Positions 52,990 through 63,329 of a stretch of DNA of 64,000 nt are shown in pieces. Location: positions 62,001-126,000 of the forward strand of contig JACCER010000009.1 of NCBI GenBank assembly GCA_013416445.1, written 5' to 3'. Position numbers and translations under genes: made by a program. This stretch comes from Alcaligenaceae bacterium (GTDB lineage Bacteria; Pseudomonadota; Gammaproteobacteria; Burkholderiales; Burkholderiaceae_B). The first letter of the stretch is position 1; each line of letters starts with the position of its first letter. The notes beneath the pieces are model-generated. The model was not told the DNA's origin, did not search any database, and was given only the letters and a program-made list of their open reading frames with translations.

Positions 52990-55900
52990 GTGTCTCATCC
53001 GTCTCTGCCTTATCCGCTTTCCTCTTACACGCATGGCGCCGAATTCGCGCGCCTGCTGGCTGAACGCATCCTGATTTTTGATGGCGCCATGGGCACCATG
53101 ATCCAGCAATGCAAGCTCAACGAAACCGAATTTCGTGGTCCCCGCTTCGCAGACCACTTCAAAGACGTAAAGGGCAATAACGAACTGCTCTCGCTGGTGC
53201 GCCCCGACATCATCTCCAGCATCCATCATCAGTATCTGGAAGCCGGCGCCGATGTCATTTCCACCAATACCTTTGGCGCTACCTCGATCGCTCAGGGCGA
53301 CTACGGCCTGCCCGAAATCGCCTATGAACTGAATGTGGAGTCAGCCAAGCTTGCACGTGCCGCCTGTGATGCCATCAGCACCCCGGAACGGCCGCGTTTT
53401 GTGGCAGGCGCCCTAGGGCCACAACCCAAGACGGCTTCCATTTCGCCCGATGTGAACGATCCGGCGGCACGCAATGTTACCTTCGAACAACTGCGTGTTG
53501 CCTATACTGAACAGCTTAACGGCTTGCTTGATGGCGGCATCGACATCGTCCTGATCGAAACCATTTTCGATACGCTCAATGCCAAAGCCGCGATTTTCGC
53601 CGTTGAAACTGTATTTGAAGAGCGCGGCGTACGTCTGCCTGTCATGGTTTCCGGCACAGTCACCGACGCGTCCGGTCGTATCCTGTCTGGCCAGACGGTC
53701 GAAGCCTTCTGGAACTCGGTGCGCCATGCGCGTCCCATTACCATAGGGCTGAACTGCGCTCTGGGCGCCGCCCTGATGCGGCCTTATGTGGCCGAGCTGT
53801 CCAAAATCTGTGACACCTACCTGTGCGTCTACCCCAATGCCGGCCTGCCCAACCCCATGGCGGAAACCGGCTTCGACGAGACCCCGGCCGATACCTCATC
53901 GCTGCTGGAAGAGTTCGCCCGCTCCGGCCTGGTCAATATGGCTGGCGGTTGCTGCGGCACCACGCCTGAACATATCAAGGCCATTGCCGACAAGGTGGCT
54001 GGCTTGCCGGTGCGCAAGGTGCCGGTCATACCTATCAAAACTCGCCTCTCCGGCCTCGAGGCCCTGAACATCGATGCCGATACGCTGTTTGTGAACGTGG
54101 GTGAGCGCACCAATGTGACCGGCAGCAAGATGTTCCTGCGCCTGATACGCGAAGAAAAATACGACGAAGCCTTGGCCGTTGCCCGCCAGCAGGTTGAAAA
54201 CGGCGCGCAAATCATCGACATCAACATGGACGAGGGCATGCTGGATTCCGCCCATTGCATGCATCGTTTCCTGAATATGGTGGCGTCTGAACCCGATATT
54301 GCGCGGGTGCCCATCATGATAGACAGCTCTAAATGGGATGTCATAGAAACCGGCTTGCGCTGCGTGCAAGGCAAGGCGGTGGTCAACTCCATCTCCATGA
54401 AGGAGGGTGAAGAAGAATTCCTGAAGCACGCCCGCTTGTGCCGCAAATACGGTGCGGCGGCCGTGGTCATGGCCTTCGACGAAGAAGGTCAAGCCGACAA
54501 TTTGGAAAAGCGCAAGAAAATTTGCGCACGGGCGTACGGCTTGCTGGTCAACGAAGTGGGCTTTCCCCCTGAAGACATTATTTTCGACCCCAACGTTTTC
54601 GCCATTGCCACCGGTATCGACGAGCACAATAACTATGCGGTTGACTTCATCGAGGCCACGCGCTGGATCACCGAAAACCTGCCGCACGCGCGGGTGTCGG
54701 GCGGTATTTCCAACGTAAGTTTCTCGTTTCGCGGCAACGAACTGATGCGCGAAGCCATACACGCCGTCTTCCTGTACTACGCTGTGCAAGAAGGCTTGAC
54801 CATGGGCATTGTCAACGCCGGGCAGTTGGGGGTGTACAGCGATCTAGATCCCAAGCTGCGCGATATGGTCGAAGACGTGGTGCTGAATCGGCCTGAGCCT
54901 ATAGGTAAAACCGACCCAGCCGACGAAAACTCGCCCACCGAAAGGCTGGTGGAGCTGGCCGAAACCGTCAAAGGCTCGGGCGCCAAGAAGGAAGAAGATC
55001 TGACCTGGCGCGAGCAGCCGGTCGAAGCCCGTTTGTCGCACGCCCTGGTGCTAGGCATTACCACTTTCATCGTCGAAGACACCGAAGAGGTGCGCCAGAA
55101 AATTGCCGATGCGGGCGGGCGCCCCATTCAGGTCATTGAAGGTCCGCTCATGGACGGCATGAATGTCGTGGGCGATCTGTTCGGTGCGGGCAAAATGTTC
55201 CTGCCTCAGGTGGTCAAGTCGGCGCGTGTCATGAAGCTGGCCGTGGCTCACCTGATTCCCTTCATCGAAGAAGAAAAACGCCAGATCGAAGCGGCCGGGG
55301 GCGATGTGCGCGCCAAAGGCAAAATCGTTATCGCCACGGTCAAGGGTGACGTGCACGACATCGGCAAGAATATCGTGACGGTGGTCTTGCAGTGCAACAA
55401 CTTCGAAGTCGTGAATATGGGTGTGATGGTGCCTTGTTCCCAAATCTTGGCCAAAGCCAAGGAAGAGAACGCCGATATGGTGGGGTTGTCAGGCCTGATC
55501 ACGCCCAGCCTCGAAGAAATGGCCTATGTGGCCTCTGAAATGCAGCGCGATGAATACTTCCGCAGCCGCAAGCTGCCATTGCTGGTGGGCGGCGCCACCA
55601 CCAGTCGCGTGCATACCGCCGTGAAAATCGCGCCTAATTACGAAGGGCCGGTCATTTACGTGCCCGATGCCAGCCGCTCGGTGGGGGTTGCCACCCACCT
55701 GATGTCTGACGGTGCAGATGCCTGGCTGGCTGAACTGGCCCAGGAATATGAATTGGTGCGTACGCGCCACGCTAATCGCAAGGCCACTCCCATGGTCAGC
55801 CTGGAAGATGCGCGCGCCGGCCGCCCAGCCATAGACTGGGCCAATTACACGCCGCCACGCCCCAAATTCATAGGGCGGCGCACCTTCAAGAATTATGACC

Positions 55901-56763
55901 TGACCGAAATCCTGAAGTTTCTGGACTGGACGCCGTTCTTCCAGACCTGGAGCCTGTTTGGCCAGTACCCCGCCATACTCGACGACAAGGTCGTGGGCGA
56001 AGAAGCCCGCAAGCTGCTGGCGGAAGGCCAGGCCATGATGAAAAAGGTAATAGACGGGCGCTGGCTGACGGCCAATGGGGTCATCGCCTTTTATCCGGCC
56101 AATACAGTCAATGACGACGATATTGAAATTTATCGCGATGAAACCCGTTCCGAGGTGTTGTTTACCTGGCGCAATTTACGCCAGCAACAAGAAAAGCGCG
56201 CGGGCGTTGATTACAAATGCCTGGCCGACTACATTGCGCCAAAATCCACCGGCATCACTGACTATATCGGTATGTTTGCCGTGACCGGCGGGCTAGGCAT
56301 AGAAAAACACGACCAGCGCTTCCTGGACGACAACGACGACTATTCCAGCATCATGCTCAAGGCTGTGGCCGACCGCCTGGCCGAGGGTTTTGCCGAAACC
56401 CTGCATGCGCGTGTGCGCCGCGACTTGTGGGGTTATGTGCCTGACGAGAGCCTGCCCAATGAAGAGATTATTGCCGAGAAATACCAGGGCATACGCCCGG
56501 CGCCGGGCTATCCCGCCTGCCCTGAGCATGTGGTGAAAAAAGAGATGTTCAGGGTGCTCGAGTGCGATGACATCGACATGCAACTGACCGACAGCTATGC
56601 CATGTATCCGGCATCCAGTGTGTCGGGCTTTTACTTCAGCCATCCCTCGTCGCAGTACTTTAACGTTGGCAACATTACCGACGATCAAATTCAAGACTAT
56701 ATGCGGCGCAGCGGGCGTGACGAAGAAGATGTACGCCGCAGCTTGGCCAGCGTGCTTAGATAA
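52990..56763 (+). CDS. metH: Cobalamin-dependent methionine synthase MetH
   Basis: 1257 residues, full length, starting at GTG 52990. Homocysteine-binding domain (about 20-345) with the zinc cysteines in GLNCALGA and [10 protein letters not shown]; a pterin-binding domain for methyltetrahydrofolate (about 370-640, [28 protein letters not shown]); a cap and B12-binding domain with the cobalt-ligand histidine in [12 protein letters not shown]; and the activation domain (about 920-1250) with SAM-binding RxxxGY-like segments ([12 protein letters not shown]). It methylates homocysteine using B12. It is divergent from the B12-uptake genes btuB-btuF, a functional pairing. Confidence 0.97.
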   Translation: MSHPSLPYPLSSYTHGAEFARLLAERILIFDGAMGTMIQQCKLNETEFRGPRFADHFKDVKGNNELLSLVRPDIISSIHHQYLEAGADVISTNTFGATSIAQGDYGLPEIAYELNVESAKLARAACDAISTPERPRFVAGALGPQPKTASISPDVNDPAARNVTFEQLRVAYTEQLNGLLDGGIDIVLIETIFDTLNAKAAIFAVETVFEERGVRLPVMVSGTVTDASGRILSGQTVEAFWNSVRHARPITIGLNCALGAALMRPYVAELSKICDTYLCVYPNAGLPNPMAETGFDETPADTSSLLEEFARSGLVNMAGGCCGTTPEHIKAIADKVAGLPVRKVPVIPIKTRLSGLEALNIDADTLFVNVGERTNVTGSKMFLRLIREEKYDEALAVARQQVENGAQIIDINMDEGMLDSAHCMHRFLNMVASEPDIARVPIMIDSSKWDVIETGLRCVQGKAVVNSISMKEGEEEFLKHARLCRKYGAAAVVMAFDEEGQADNLEKRKKICARAYGLLVNEVGFPPEDIIFDPNVFAIATGIDEHNNYAVDFIEATRWITENLPHARVSGGISNVSFSFRGNELMREAIHAVFLYYAVQEGLTMGIVNAGQLGVYSDLDPKLRDMVEDVVLNRPEPIGKTDPADENSPTERLVELAETVKGSGAKKEEDLTWREQPVEARLSHALVLGITTFIVEDTEEVRQKIADAGGRPIQVIEGPLMDGMNVVGDLFGAGKMFLPQVVKSARVMKLAVAHLIPFIEEEKRQIEAAGGDVRAKGKIVIATVKGDVHDIGKNIVTVVLQCNNFEVVNMGVMVPCSQILAKAKEENADMVGLSGLITPSLEEMAYVASEMQRDEYFRSRKLPLLVGGATTSRVHTAVKIAPNYEGPVIYVPDASRSVGVATHLMSDGADAWLAELAQEYELVRTRHANRKATPMVSLEDARAGRPAIDWANYTPPRPKFIGRRTFKNYDLTEILKFLDWTPFFQTWSLFGQYPAILDDKVVGEEARKLLAEGQAMMKKVIDGRWLTANGVIAFYPANTVNDDDIEIYRDETRSEVLFTWRNLRQQQEKRAGVDYKCLADYIAPKSTGITDYIGMFAVTGGLGIEKHDQRFLDDNDDYSSIMLKAVADRLAEGFAETLHARVRRDLWGYVPDESLPNEEIIAEKYQGIRPAPGYPACPEHVVKKEMFRVLECDDIDMQLTDSYAMYPASSVSGFYFSHPSSQYFNVGNITDDQIQDYMRRSGRDEEDVRRSLASVLR

Positions 56764-56778
56764 GCTTCTACGTGTTTC

Positions 56779-56815
56779 GTAGGTCGGATTAGGCGCGCCA
56801 GCGCCGTAATCCGAC
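56779..56815. repeat. Short palindromic repeat, copy 11
   Basis: GTAGGTCGGATTAGGCGCGC followed by CAGCGCCGTAATCCGAC is one of the best-preserved copies, 16 bases after the metH stop. Confidence 0.85.
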
Positions 56816-56879
56816 AAATGAACATGATGAAATCATTAAGTAAGCGTCATTCAGCTTAAAACGGTGACAGAGGGGGGGT

Positions 56880-57731
56880 ATGCACGATAAAACCGCAGGC
56901 ACGCCCGCTGCTGTCTCGCCAGCGTCGGCAGAGCAGCTTAATTCAGCCCGACGCAAGGCCTTGGGTGATTTTTTGCGTAGCGCCCGCGCTCGTGTGCAGC
57001 CAGAAAGCGTGGGCTTGCCTGCAGGAACAAGGCGGCGCACACCTGGCTTGCGTCGCGAAGAGCTCGCGCAATTGTGCGGTATCAGCGTTACCTGGTACAC
57101 ATGGATAGAACAGGGGCGCGATGTGTCCGTGTCGCCCAGCGTCTGGGCCAGGCTGGCCTCGGTGCTGATGCTGGCGCGGGCCGAGCGCCACTACCTGTTC
57201 GAATTGGCTGAATGCACCGACCCCGAGCACGGACGCGGCTATATGCTGCCTTTGCCAGGGGGGCTGGCCGATTGCGTGCATAGCATCACCGCGCCGGCTT
57301 ACATCCTGGATCGTTGCTGGAACGTACTGGCATGCAACAAGGCGTTGCTGCATTTGTTCAATGGCTGGCCTGAGCGTGACGCTCATCCCAATTTGTTGCG
57401 TTACATTTTCAGGGATCCGGCAGCGCAGGAACTGGTGGTTGATTGGGACCAGCGCGCCAGCCGGGTAGTGGCCGAGTTCCGAGCCGATGCGGCGGCGCAT
57501 GTCGACGAGCCCGATGTCAAGACGCTGCTGGCTGGCTTGCTGCAGTCTAGTCCGGTTTTCGCGCACTGGTGGACACGTCACACTGTGGTTGACCGTGAAG
57601 GCGGCCTGCGCGAATTCCGGCATCCTGGTTCGGGTATTTTGCGCTACCAGCAAATCACCTTTCGCCTGGCGACACGACCAGATTGCAAGCTGGTGATGTT
57701 GCTTGAAAATACAGAAATGGGTGTTTTGTAA
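56880..57731 (+). CDS. XRE-family regulator with MmyB-like ligand-binding domain
   Basis: 283 residues. The N-terminal helix-turn-helix (about 25-90: LGDFLRSARARV, GLRREELAQLCGISVTWYTWIEQGRD) is followed by a PAS-like MmyB domain (about 110-280: YILDRCWNVLACNKALLHLFNGWPE, NLLRYIFRDPAAQELVVDWD). This family is common in actinobacteria and proteobacteria, and the C-terminal pocket is thought to bind lipid or small molecules. A purine-rich run GAGGGGGGT just upstream serves as ribosome binding site. No obvious target gene is divergent from it. Confidence 0.9.
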   Translation: MHDKTAGTPAAVSPASAEQLNSARRKALGDFLRSARARVQPESVGLPAGTRRRTPGLRREELAQLCGISVTWYTWIEQGRDVSVSPSVWARLASVLMLARAERHYLFELAECTDPEHGRGYMLPLPGGLADCVHSITAPAYILDRCWNVLACNKALLHLFNGWPERDAHPNLLRYIFRDPAAQELVVDWDQRASRVVAEFRADAAAHVDEPDVKTLLAGLLQSSPVFAHWWTRHTVVDREGGLREFRHPGSGILRYQQITFRLATRPDCKLVMLLENTEMGVL

Positions 57732-57842
57732 ATGCGTCGGCACAATGCCGGATTACGCGCAGGCAGCCATCAGGCACCCGGTTTTGCCCGAGTGAAGTAA
57801 ACTTGAACTTCGTTGGTTAACCATATTTGGTATATAAGTCTT

Positions 57843-58031
57843 ATGGCAAAGAATTACGAGTCGGAAATTACCCAGTTTCTAAAAAACTACAAGACGGAAC
57901 ATTCCGATACGGAAGCACGTCAGCGTGAAGGTCGTGCACGTCTCTGGGACAAGCACATCGACGCAGAGCTCCAGGAAGGCTTTCGTGCCGGGAAGGTTGC
58001 GCAAAAATCTTACGTGTATCAAACCGACTAA
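57843..58031 (+). CDS. DUF3460 family small protein
   Basis: 62 residues from ATG 57843 (MAKNYESEITQFLKNYK); the open frame begins at 57813 but the family starts at this methionine. Highly charged and helical (EARQREGRARLWDKHIDAELQEGFRAGKVAQKSYVYQTD). It is conserved in Burkholderiales just upstream of scpA-panC, as here (8 bases before scpA). Function unknown. Confidence 0.9.
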   Translation: MAKNYESEITQFLKNYKTEHSDTEARQREGRARLWDKHIDAELQEGFRAGKVAQKSYVYQTD

Positions 58032-58039
58032 CGGATTCC

Positions 58040-58921
58040 ATGTCTTTGCCAAAGGCTGCCGACCACGGCCTAAACGCCTTGGCCGAGCCGGCCATAGACA
58101 GCACGCCCGACGTTGTCGATAGCGTGGCGCTGGCTCGCCTGTATGGTGAGCCTTTGTTCGCCATGCCACAAGATTTGTACATCCCGCCCGATGCCCTCGA
58201 GGTGTTTCTGGAAACATTCCAGGGGCCGCTCGACTTACTGTTGTACTTGATACGTAAGCAAAATTTCAATGTGCTGGATATTCCCATGGCCGAAGTGACC
58301 AGGCAGTATCTGTCTTATGTCGAGCAAATTCGCAAGCACAACCTAGAGCTGGCGGGCGAATACCTGCTGATGGCGGCCTTGCTCATCGAAATTAAATCCC
58401 GCATGCTCTTGCCGGTTAAAAAGTCTGATACCGGCGAAGAAGTGGGCGACCCGCGCGCCGAATTGGTCAGGCGCCTACTTGAATACGAACAAATGAAACT
58501 GGCGGCTCGCAAGCTGGACACCCTGCCGCAACTGGGCCGCGATTTCCAGCGCACCCATGCCTTGATGGCCGCGCAACCCTTCGAGCAAGCGCTGCCAGAT
58601 GTCAGCCCCGACGACTTGCGCAACGCCTGGCTTGATATCATGCGGCGCGCTCAGCTTAATGCCCATCACCGCATTACGCGCGAGCAGTTGTCGGTGCGCG
58701 ATCACATGAGCCAGATACTGCGTCGTTTGGGCGATGTGCGCTTCATGGAATTTACCGAACTGTTCAGCGAAAGGGTCGACCAAGGCGATGCCGTGGCCAT
58801 CCTGGTGGTGCACTTTCTTGCCATGCTTGAACTCGCACGCGAATCACTGCTGGATATTACCCAGGCTGAACCCTATGCCCCCATTTATGTACGCCTGTCT
58901 TATATACGGGCCGCCGCCTGA
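58040..58921 (+). CDS. scpA: Segregation and condensation protein A
   Basis: 293 residues. The kleisin signature is clear: FQGPLDLLLYLIRKQNFNVLDIPMAEVTRQYL, GEYLLMAALLIEIKSRMLLP, then the C-terminal winged-helix part (FTELFSERVDQGDAVAILVVHFLAMLELARE). It bridges SMC with ScpB in chromosome condensation. The scpB gene is not adjacent. It is followed by panC after 36 bases. Confidence 0.94.
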   Translation: MSLPKAADHGLNALAEPAIDSTPDVVDSVALARLYGEPLFAMPQDLYIPPDALEVFLETFQGPLDLLLYLIRKQNFNVLDIPMAEVTRQYLSYVEQIRKHNLELAGEYLLMAALLIEIKSRMLLPVKKSDTGEEVGDPRAELVRRLLEYEQMKLAARKLDTLPQLGRDFQRTHALMAAQPFEQALPDVSPDDLRNAWLDIMRRAQLNAHHRITREQLSVRDHMSQILRRLGDVRFMEFTELFSERVDQGDAVAILVVHFLAMLELARESLLDITQAEPYAPIYVRLSYIRAAA

Positions 58922-59800
<879 letters not shown>

Positions 59801-59910
59801 AATTTGCGAGGCAGCGACGCGCCGCAAGTTCGTCCTCTGTTAGAACTGACAGGAGACTTATGTAACTTGTTGTGACAAACTGATTTCTCGCATATGTTCA
59901 GGAGACAAAA

Positions 59911-60135
59911 ATGGTGCATAGCCACTATAGCTCGCAATTCTCAGCATTGACCCCACGCGAACGCCACGTCATGGATTATGTGGTGTCAGGCAAACCCAAC
60001 AAGGTAATTGCCGCTGAGTTGGGCGTGTCGCAACGCACCATCGAGGCGCACCGCGCCCGAATCTTCCAGAAGTTGCAGGTCAGGAACGCCATTGAATTGA
60101 CGCGGTGCCTGTTAACGCAGCATGCAGCGCGGTGA
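59911..60135 (+). CDS. Stand-alone LuxR/FixJ-type HTH protein
   Basis: 74 residues that are only a GerE-type helix-turn-helix: LTPRERHVMDYVVSGKPNKVIAAELGVSQRTIEAHRARIFQKLQVRNAIEL. A full response regulator would have a receiver domain in front, but only 110 bases separate this gene from panC and no receiver remnant is readable there. A good AGGAGAC ribosome binding site precedes the ATG. About 50 bases further upstream another AGGAGAC is followed by ATGTAA (59860-59865), a start codon immediately followed by a stop. It may be a small DNA-binding antagonist or a truncated FixJ-like regulator. Confidence 0.82.
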   Translation: MVHSHYSSQFSALTPRERHVMDYVVSGKPNKVIAAELGVSQRTIEAHRARIFQKLQVRNAIELTRCLLTQHAAR

Positions 60136-60192
60136 TGCGGGGGCAGATTGACGCGTTTCACGTCAATCCGGCCTGCATTCGGGGTTAGTGGC

Positions 60193-60864
60193 TTATTGGC
60201 ACTGCAATGCCGGTTGGCCTGACAATTCGTCGATGGGGTCGATGTCTTGCTGGCGCGTCAGGTGGTACTCAAGCGTAGGCTTGATCTCGTTGATCATGTT
60301 AATGCGCAATACGTTGTCGTTGACAAAGGTCAGGTTGGCTTTGATGACATCGTTTTTCATTTGCAGCAAAATGCGCAGTGGTTGCGTACCAATGACTTCC
60401 CAGCATCCTTGTTGAACAAGATGGTTTTTCGTATCGGGGCCGTCCAGGGCAACAGTGCGTGAGCGCCATTGGCCGCCGGGGGCCATGGTCAGGGTAACCC
60501 GGGTGGCCGAACACGCGTTGCTGTTGATCAGGCAGGGCACAGTGCCCAGAAACGTCTTGGGTTCGCTTAAGGCTCGAGCCCTGACAGCCTGTTCTTCAGG
60601 GGCCTGCGCTGGCGCCCCTTGAGCCTGCTTGTTGTGCTGTTCGTTGCCGAAGCCCAGTTGTATTTGCGATGGCGCGCGCGCCACATTGCGGCCTTGTGCC
60701 TGGTGCTGGGCGTCGGATTCGGTGTTGTCGTGCGGCGTATTGTAGTAACCAGCTGTTTTCTGCTGGGCGCAGCCAGCCAGGGCCAATGCGAACATGGCTG
60801 CAATTATCGGCCTGGACAATGAGAATGGCATGAATTGGGTCAGGGGGGGCATGGGGGTTTCCAT
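60193..60864 (-). CDS. Putative lipoprotein (NlpE-like C-terminal region)
   Basis: 223 residues. A signal segment (SRPIIAAMFALALAGCAQQ) ends in the lipobox LAGC, so the protein is probably membrane-anchored. A Gln/Asn-rich linker (about 35-95) leads to a C-terminal domain with two cysteines nine residues apart (PCLINSNAC), MAPGGQWRSRTVALDG, QGCWEVIG and LRINMINE. The pattern resembles NlpE/META-type lipoprotein domains, but I cannot name the family with certainty. It is divergent from pilD and convergent with the LuxR-type gene. Confidence 0.7.
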   Translation of the reverse strand: METPMPPLTQFMPFSLSRPIIAAMFALALAGCAQQKTAGYYNTPHDNTESDAQHQAQGRNVARAPSQIQLGFGNEQHNKQAQGAPAQAPEEQAVRARALSEPKTFLGTVPCLINSNACSATRVTLTMAPGGQWRSRTVALDGPDTKNHLVQQGCWEVIGTQPLRILLQMKNDVIKANLTFVNDNVLRINMINEIKPTLEYHLTRQQDIDPIDELSGQPALQCQ

Positions 60865-60943
60865 TAACAGGGGGCAACAGGCATTCTACGCAATTATTTC
60901 ATGTTCAATTGGATGGCGCAGGCAGGCAAACGGGGGATCAAAC

Positions 60944-61717
60944 ATGGGCCTGGCCCTGAACTTCACTTTTTATCACGTGGTTGGCGTTATTTTACTTGTT
61001 CCTGCGGGCGTGGTGGCGGGTATTTGGTGCGAGCGGGTGGCACAAGCCTATGCCTGGGGGCTGGCCATGGGCGGCAGCCCCGACGCCGCTTCCATGCGTA
61101 CGGCGTTATGGCGCGCCACAGTCGGGCTGGTCTTTGGCATGGGCCTGGTCGGCACAGAGGCTCCTGGCCAGGTGGTGGCGTCCGGCGCAACCATGGCGAG
61201 CATGGTGCTGATGCCCGTGACGTGGCTGTTGTTAAGCCTGCTGCATGGTCATTCACTCTATTTCATGGCGCTCGCGCTCGCCAGCATGTTATTGCTGATG
61301 CTGGCCCTTATCGACGTCCGCTTGCAACTGTTACCCGATGCACTGACTTTTCCCTTGCTATGGCTGGGGCTGGCGTTGGCATGGGCGGGTTATGGCATCA
61401 GCCTGGGCGATGCTGTAGCGGGCGCCATAGTGGGCTATGGGTTCTTGTGGCTGCTGTTCTGGCTCTTTAAATGGCTCAGCGGGCGCGAAGGCATGGGCTA
61501 TGGCGACTTCAAGTTGCTGGCGGCTTTAGGCGCCTGGCTGGGGTGGCGCGAGCTGGTCGTAGTGCTGTTGCTTGCCTGCCTCGCTGGCATGTTGTTTGCC
61601 ATGTATAGGCAAAAAACCTTGAAGCCCTCCGGCTCTTATCCTTTCGGGCCATTTTTGGCTGCCAGCGGAATGGTTTCACTAATAGTCGGGTCTGGGGTAC
61701 ATTTACATTTTTGGTAG
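60944..61717 (+). CDS. pilD: Prepilin peptidase (A24) with degenerate N-terminal domain
   Basis: 257 residues from ATG 60944 (MGLALNFTFY); the frame is open upstream to 60794 but would run antisense into the lipoprotein gene. The two catalytic aspartates of A24 peptidases are visible in LIDVRLQLLPD and GMGYGDFKLLAALGAWLGW. The N-terminal region that in complete PilD has the RLP motif and the zinc-binding CxxC...CxxC methylase loop is absent or unrecognisable (only one Cys near the start). The protein may cleave prepilins without N-methylating them. It lies 10 bases upstream of coaE, as in the pilD-coaE-zapD string, but pilB and pilC are not present. Confidence 0.85.
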   Translation: MGLALNFTFYHVVGVILLVPAGVVAGIWCERVAQAYAWGLAMGGSPDAASMRTALWRATVGLVFGMGLVGTEAPGQVVASGATMASMVLMPVTWLLLSLLHGHSLYFMALALASMLLLMLALIDVRLQLLPDALTFPLLWLGLALAWAGYGISLGDAVAGAIVGYGFLWLLFWLFKWLSGREGMGYGDFKLLAALGAWLGWRELVVVLLLACLAGMLFAMYRQKTLKPSGSYPFGPFLAASGMVSLIVGSGVHLHFW

Positions 61718-61727
61718 CCCAAGGCGC

Positions 61728-62369
61728 ATGAATATGTTGAAAATAGGCCTGACTGGCGGCATAGGCTCGGGTAAAAGCCGTGTTGCCGACTTTTTCGCTT
61801 CATGGGGGGCCGCGGTGGTCGATACCGACGTCATCGCCCACGAACTGACTGCGCCGGGTGGTCTGGCCATAGAACCCATACGTCAGCATTTCGGGGCCGA
61901 CCTCATCTCTCCAACGGGCGCCCTAGACCGCCAGGCCATGCGCGAACTGGTGTTTGCCAGCCCTGAAGCCCGCCACCAGCTCGAAGCCATCATTCACCCC
62001 ATGATAGGTGCAGTTACAAAACGAAGGGCCGATTCAGCGCAAGGGTGTTATCTTGTTTTTGTTGTACCGCTGCTGGTCGAGTCGGGCCGCTGGCGCGATC
62101 AGGTCGAGCGTATCTGCGTGGTCGACTGCGATCCGGCAACCCAAATCGCACGGGTCAAGGCGCGCAGCGGGCTGACGTCCGAGGCTATTGGGCGTATCAT
62201 GTCTGTGCAAGCCTCACGAGAAGCGCGCCTGGCAGTCGCCGACGACGTGATACTTAACGATGGCCATACCGGTCTCGAAGAACTTGAACGCCGTGCTCAA
62301 GACTTGCATCGTAGTTGGTGCGCACAGGCGCAGCACCTTGCAGGCCAGCTTTCAGACAGTCGTTCATAA
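61728..62369 (+). CDS. coaE: Dephospho-CoA kinase
   Basis: 213 residues. P-loop GLTGGIGSGKS, the VVDTDVIAHELTAPGG segment, and VVPLLVESGRW substrate region are typical. It phosphorylates dephospho-CoA in the last step of coenzyme A synthesis. It starts 10 bases after pilD (ATG 61728; ATG 61734 also possible) and is followed by zapD. Confidence 0.95.
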   Translation: MNMLKIGLTGGIGSGKSRVADFFASWGAAVVDTDVIAHELTAPGGLAIEPIRQHFGADLISPTGALDRQAMRELVFASPEARHQLEAIIHPMIGAVTKRRADSAQGCYLVFVVPLLVESGRWRDQVERICVVDCDPATQIARVKARSGLTSEAIGRIMSVQASREARLAVADDVILNDGHTGLEELERRAQDLHRSWCAQAQHLAGQLSDSRS

Positions 62370-62390
62370 TTAATTAAGGTTTTTGGTCGC

Positions 62391-63143
62391 GTGATCCTTT
62401 ACGAATATCCGTGCAACGAACGAGTTCGGTCTTTGCTAAGGCTCGAGCATTTGTTCGACAGGCTTTTTTTCTTCGCCAAGGGCACAGACGCGCATTATCA
62501 CCATATATCGATCGCAACCTTGTTCGATCTGCTCGATATATGCGATCGCACCGACTTGCGTGGTGCCGTACTTCAAGATCTCGAACGCCAGCGTACCGCT
62601 TTGGGCGCATTGCGCCAGCACCCAGGCGTCGATGCCCGTATGCTCGACGCCATGCTCGCTGAAATCCAGCATGCAGGTGCTGAATTAAGCGCGCAAGGCC
62701 GTGTTGGGCAAGAACTCCGCGATAACGAATGGCTGTCCAGCCTGCGTGGGCGGGTATCCATAGCTGGCGGGTCTTCCCAGGTAGACATGCCTTCGTATTT
62801 TTCCTGGCAGATCAAGCCGCCCGAAGTACGTTCCGCCGATTTGCACAAATGGATCACACCTTTTCTGCCTTTGTATAAAGGCTTGTCGCTCATTTTGCGC
62901 TTATTGCGCGACTCTGGCGACGCCGTTGACCTCACCGCCAGGCAGGGCGCCTACCAGGAAATGTTGGGGGGTAAGCTGTTCCAGCTTTTGCGCGTGTGGG
63001 TCGATGCCGCCAGGCATGTCTTCCCCGAAATGAGCGCCAACAAATATGTGATTTGGGTCAGGTTCGCAAGCCAGGACAAAGACATGAAGCCTCAACCCGC
63101 CACCACCGACATACCCTTCAAATTGGCGCGTTGCAACGTGTAG
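62391..63143 (+). CDS. zapD: Cell division protein ZapD
   Basis: 250 residues starting at GTG 62391 (MILYEYPCNERVRSLLRLEHLFDRL). The remainder fits the ZapD (YacF) family: LRDNEWLSSLRGRVSIAGG, PSYFSWQIKPPEVR, and LFQLLRVW. It cross-links FtsZ filaments at midcell. The TAG stop is provided by the first bases of a palindromic repeat (GTAGGCCGGATTAG), so the C-terminus ends exactly where the repeat begins. The yacG gene that often follows is absent. Confidence 0.93.
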   Translation: MILYEYPCNERVRSLLRLEHLFDRLFFFAKGTDAHYHHISIATLFDLLDICDRTDLRGAVLQDLERQRTALGALRQHPGVDARMLDAMLAEIQHAGAELSAQGRVGQELRDNEWLSSLRGRVSIAGGSSQVDMPSYFSWQIKPPEVRSADLHKWITPFLPLYKGLSLILRLLRDSGDAVDLTARQGAYQEMLGGKLFQLLRVWVDAARHVFPEMSANKYVIWVRFASQDKDMKPQPATTDIPFKLARCNV

Positions 63144-63173
63144 GCCGGATTAGGGCGTAGCCTGTAATCCGAT
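63140..63173. repeat. Short palindromic repeat, copy 12
   Basis: GTAGGCCGGATTAGGGCGTA followed by GCCTGTAATCCGAT. It overlaps the zapD stop codon. Confidence 0.8.
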
Positions 63174-63181
63174 AAGCGGCG

Positions 63182-63205
63182 CACAACTGCACAACTGCAC
63201 AACTG
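63182..63205 (+). repeat. 8-base tandem repeat (three copies)
   Basis: CACAACTG is repeated three times in the space before the RND adaptor gene. No function assigned. Confidence 0.8.
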
Positions 63206-63329
63206 CGGTTAACACCTCCCATTGTTCCAAATTGTTGTTGCACTGCATTTCAAATGCGCAATATCAGTGTCCGTTCCGGCTGTGATCGGTGAAAATGGCG
63301 GTTGCTTTATTTAAACCGGAGAAACATGC

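Noticed and set aside
53896-54789. 297-residue open frame antisense to metH
   Set aside because: Lies wholly within the pterin-binding part of metH and shows no domain.
57736-57766. Possible thirteenth palindromic repeat after the XRE gene
   Set aside because: Only a CCGGATTACGCGC core remains; too degenerate to count as a copy.
60136-60192. Hairpin ATTGACG/CGTCAAT after the LuxR-type gene
   Set aside because: The stem is short and no T-run follows, so it is not called as a terminator.
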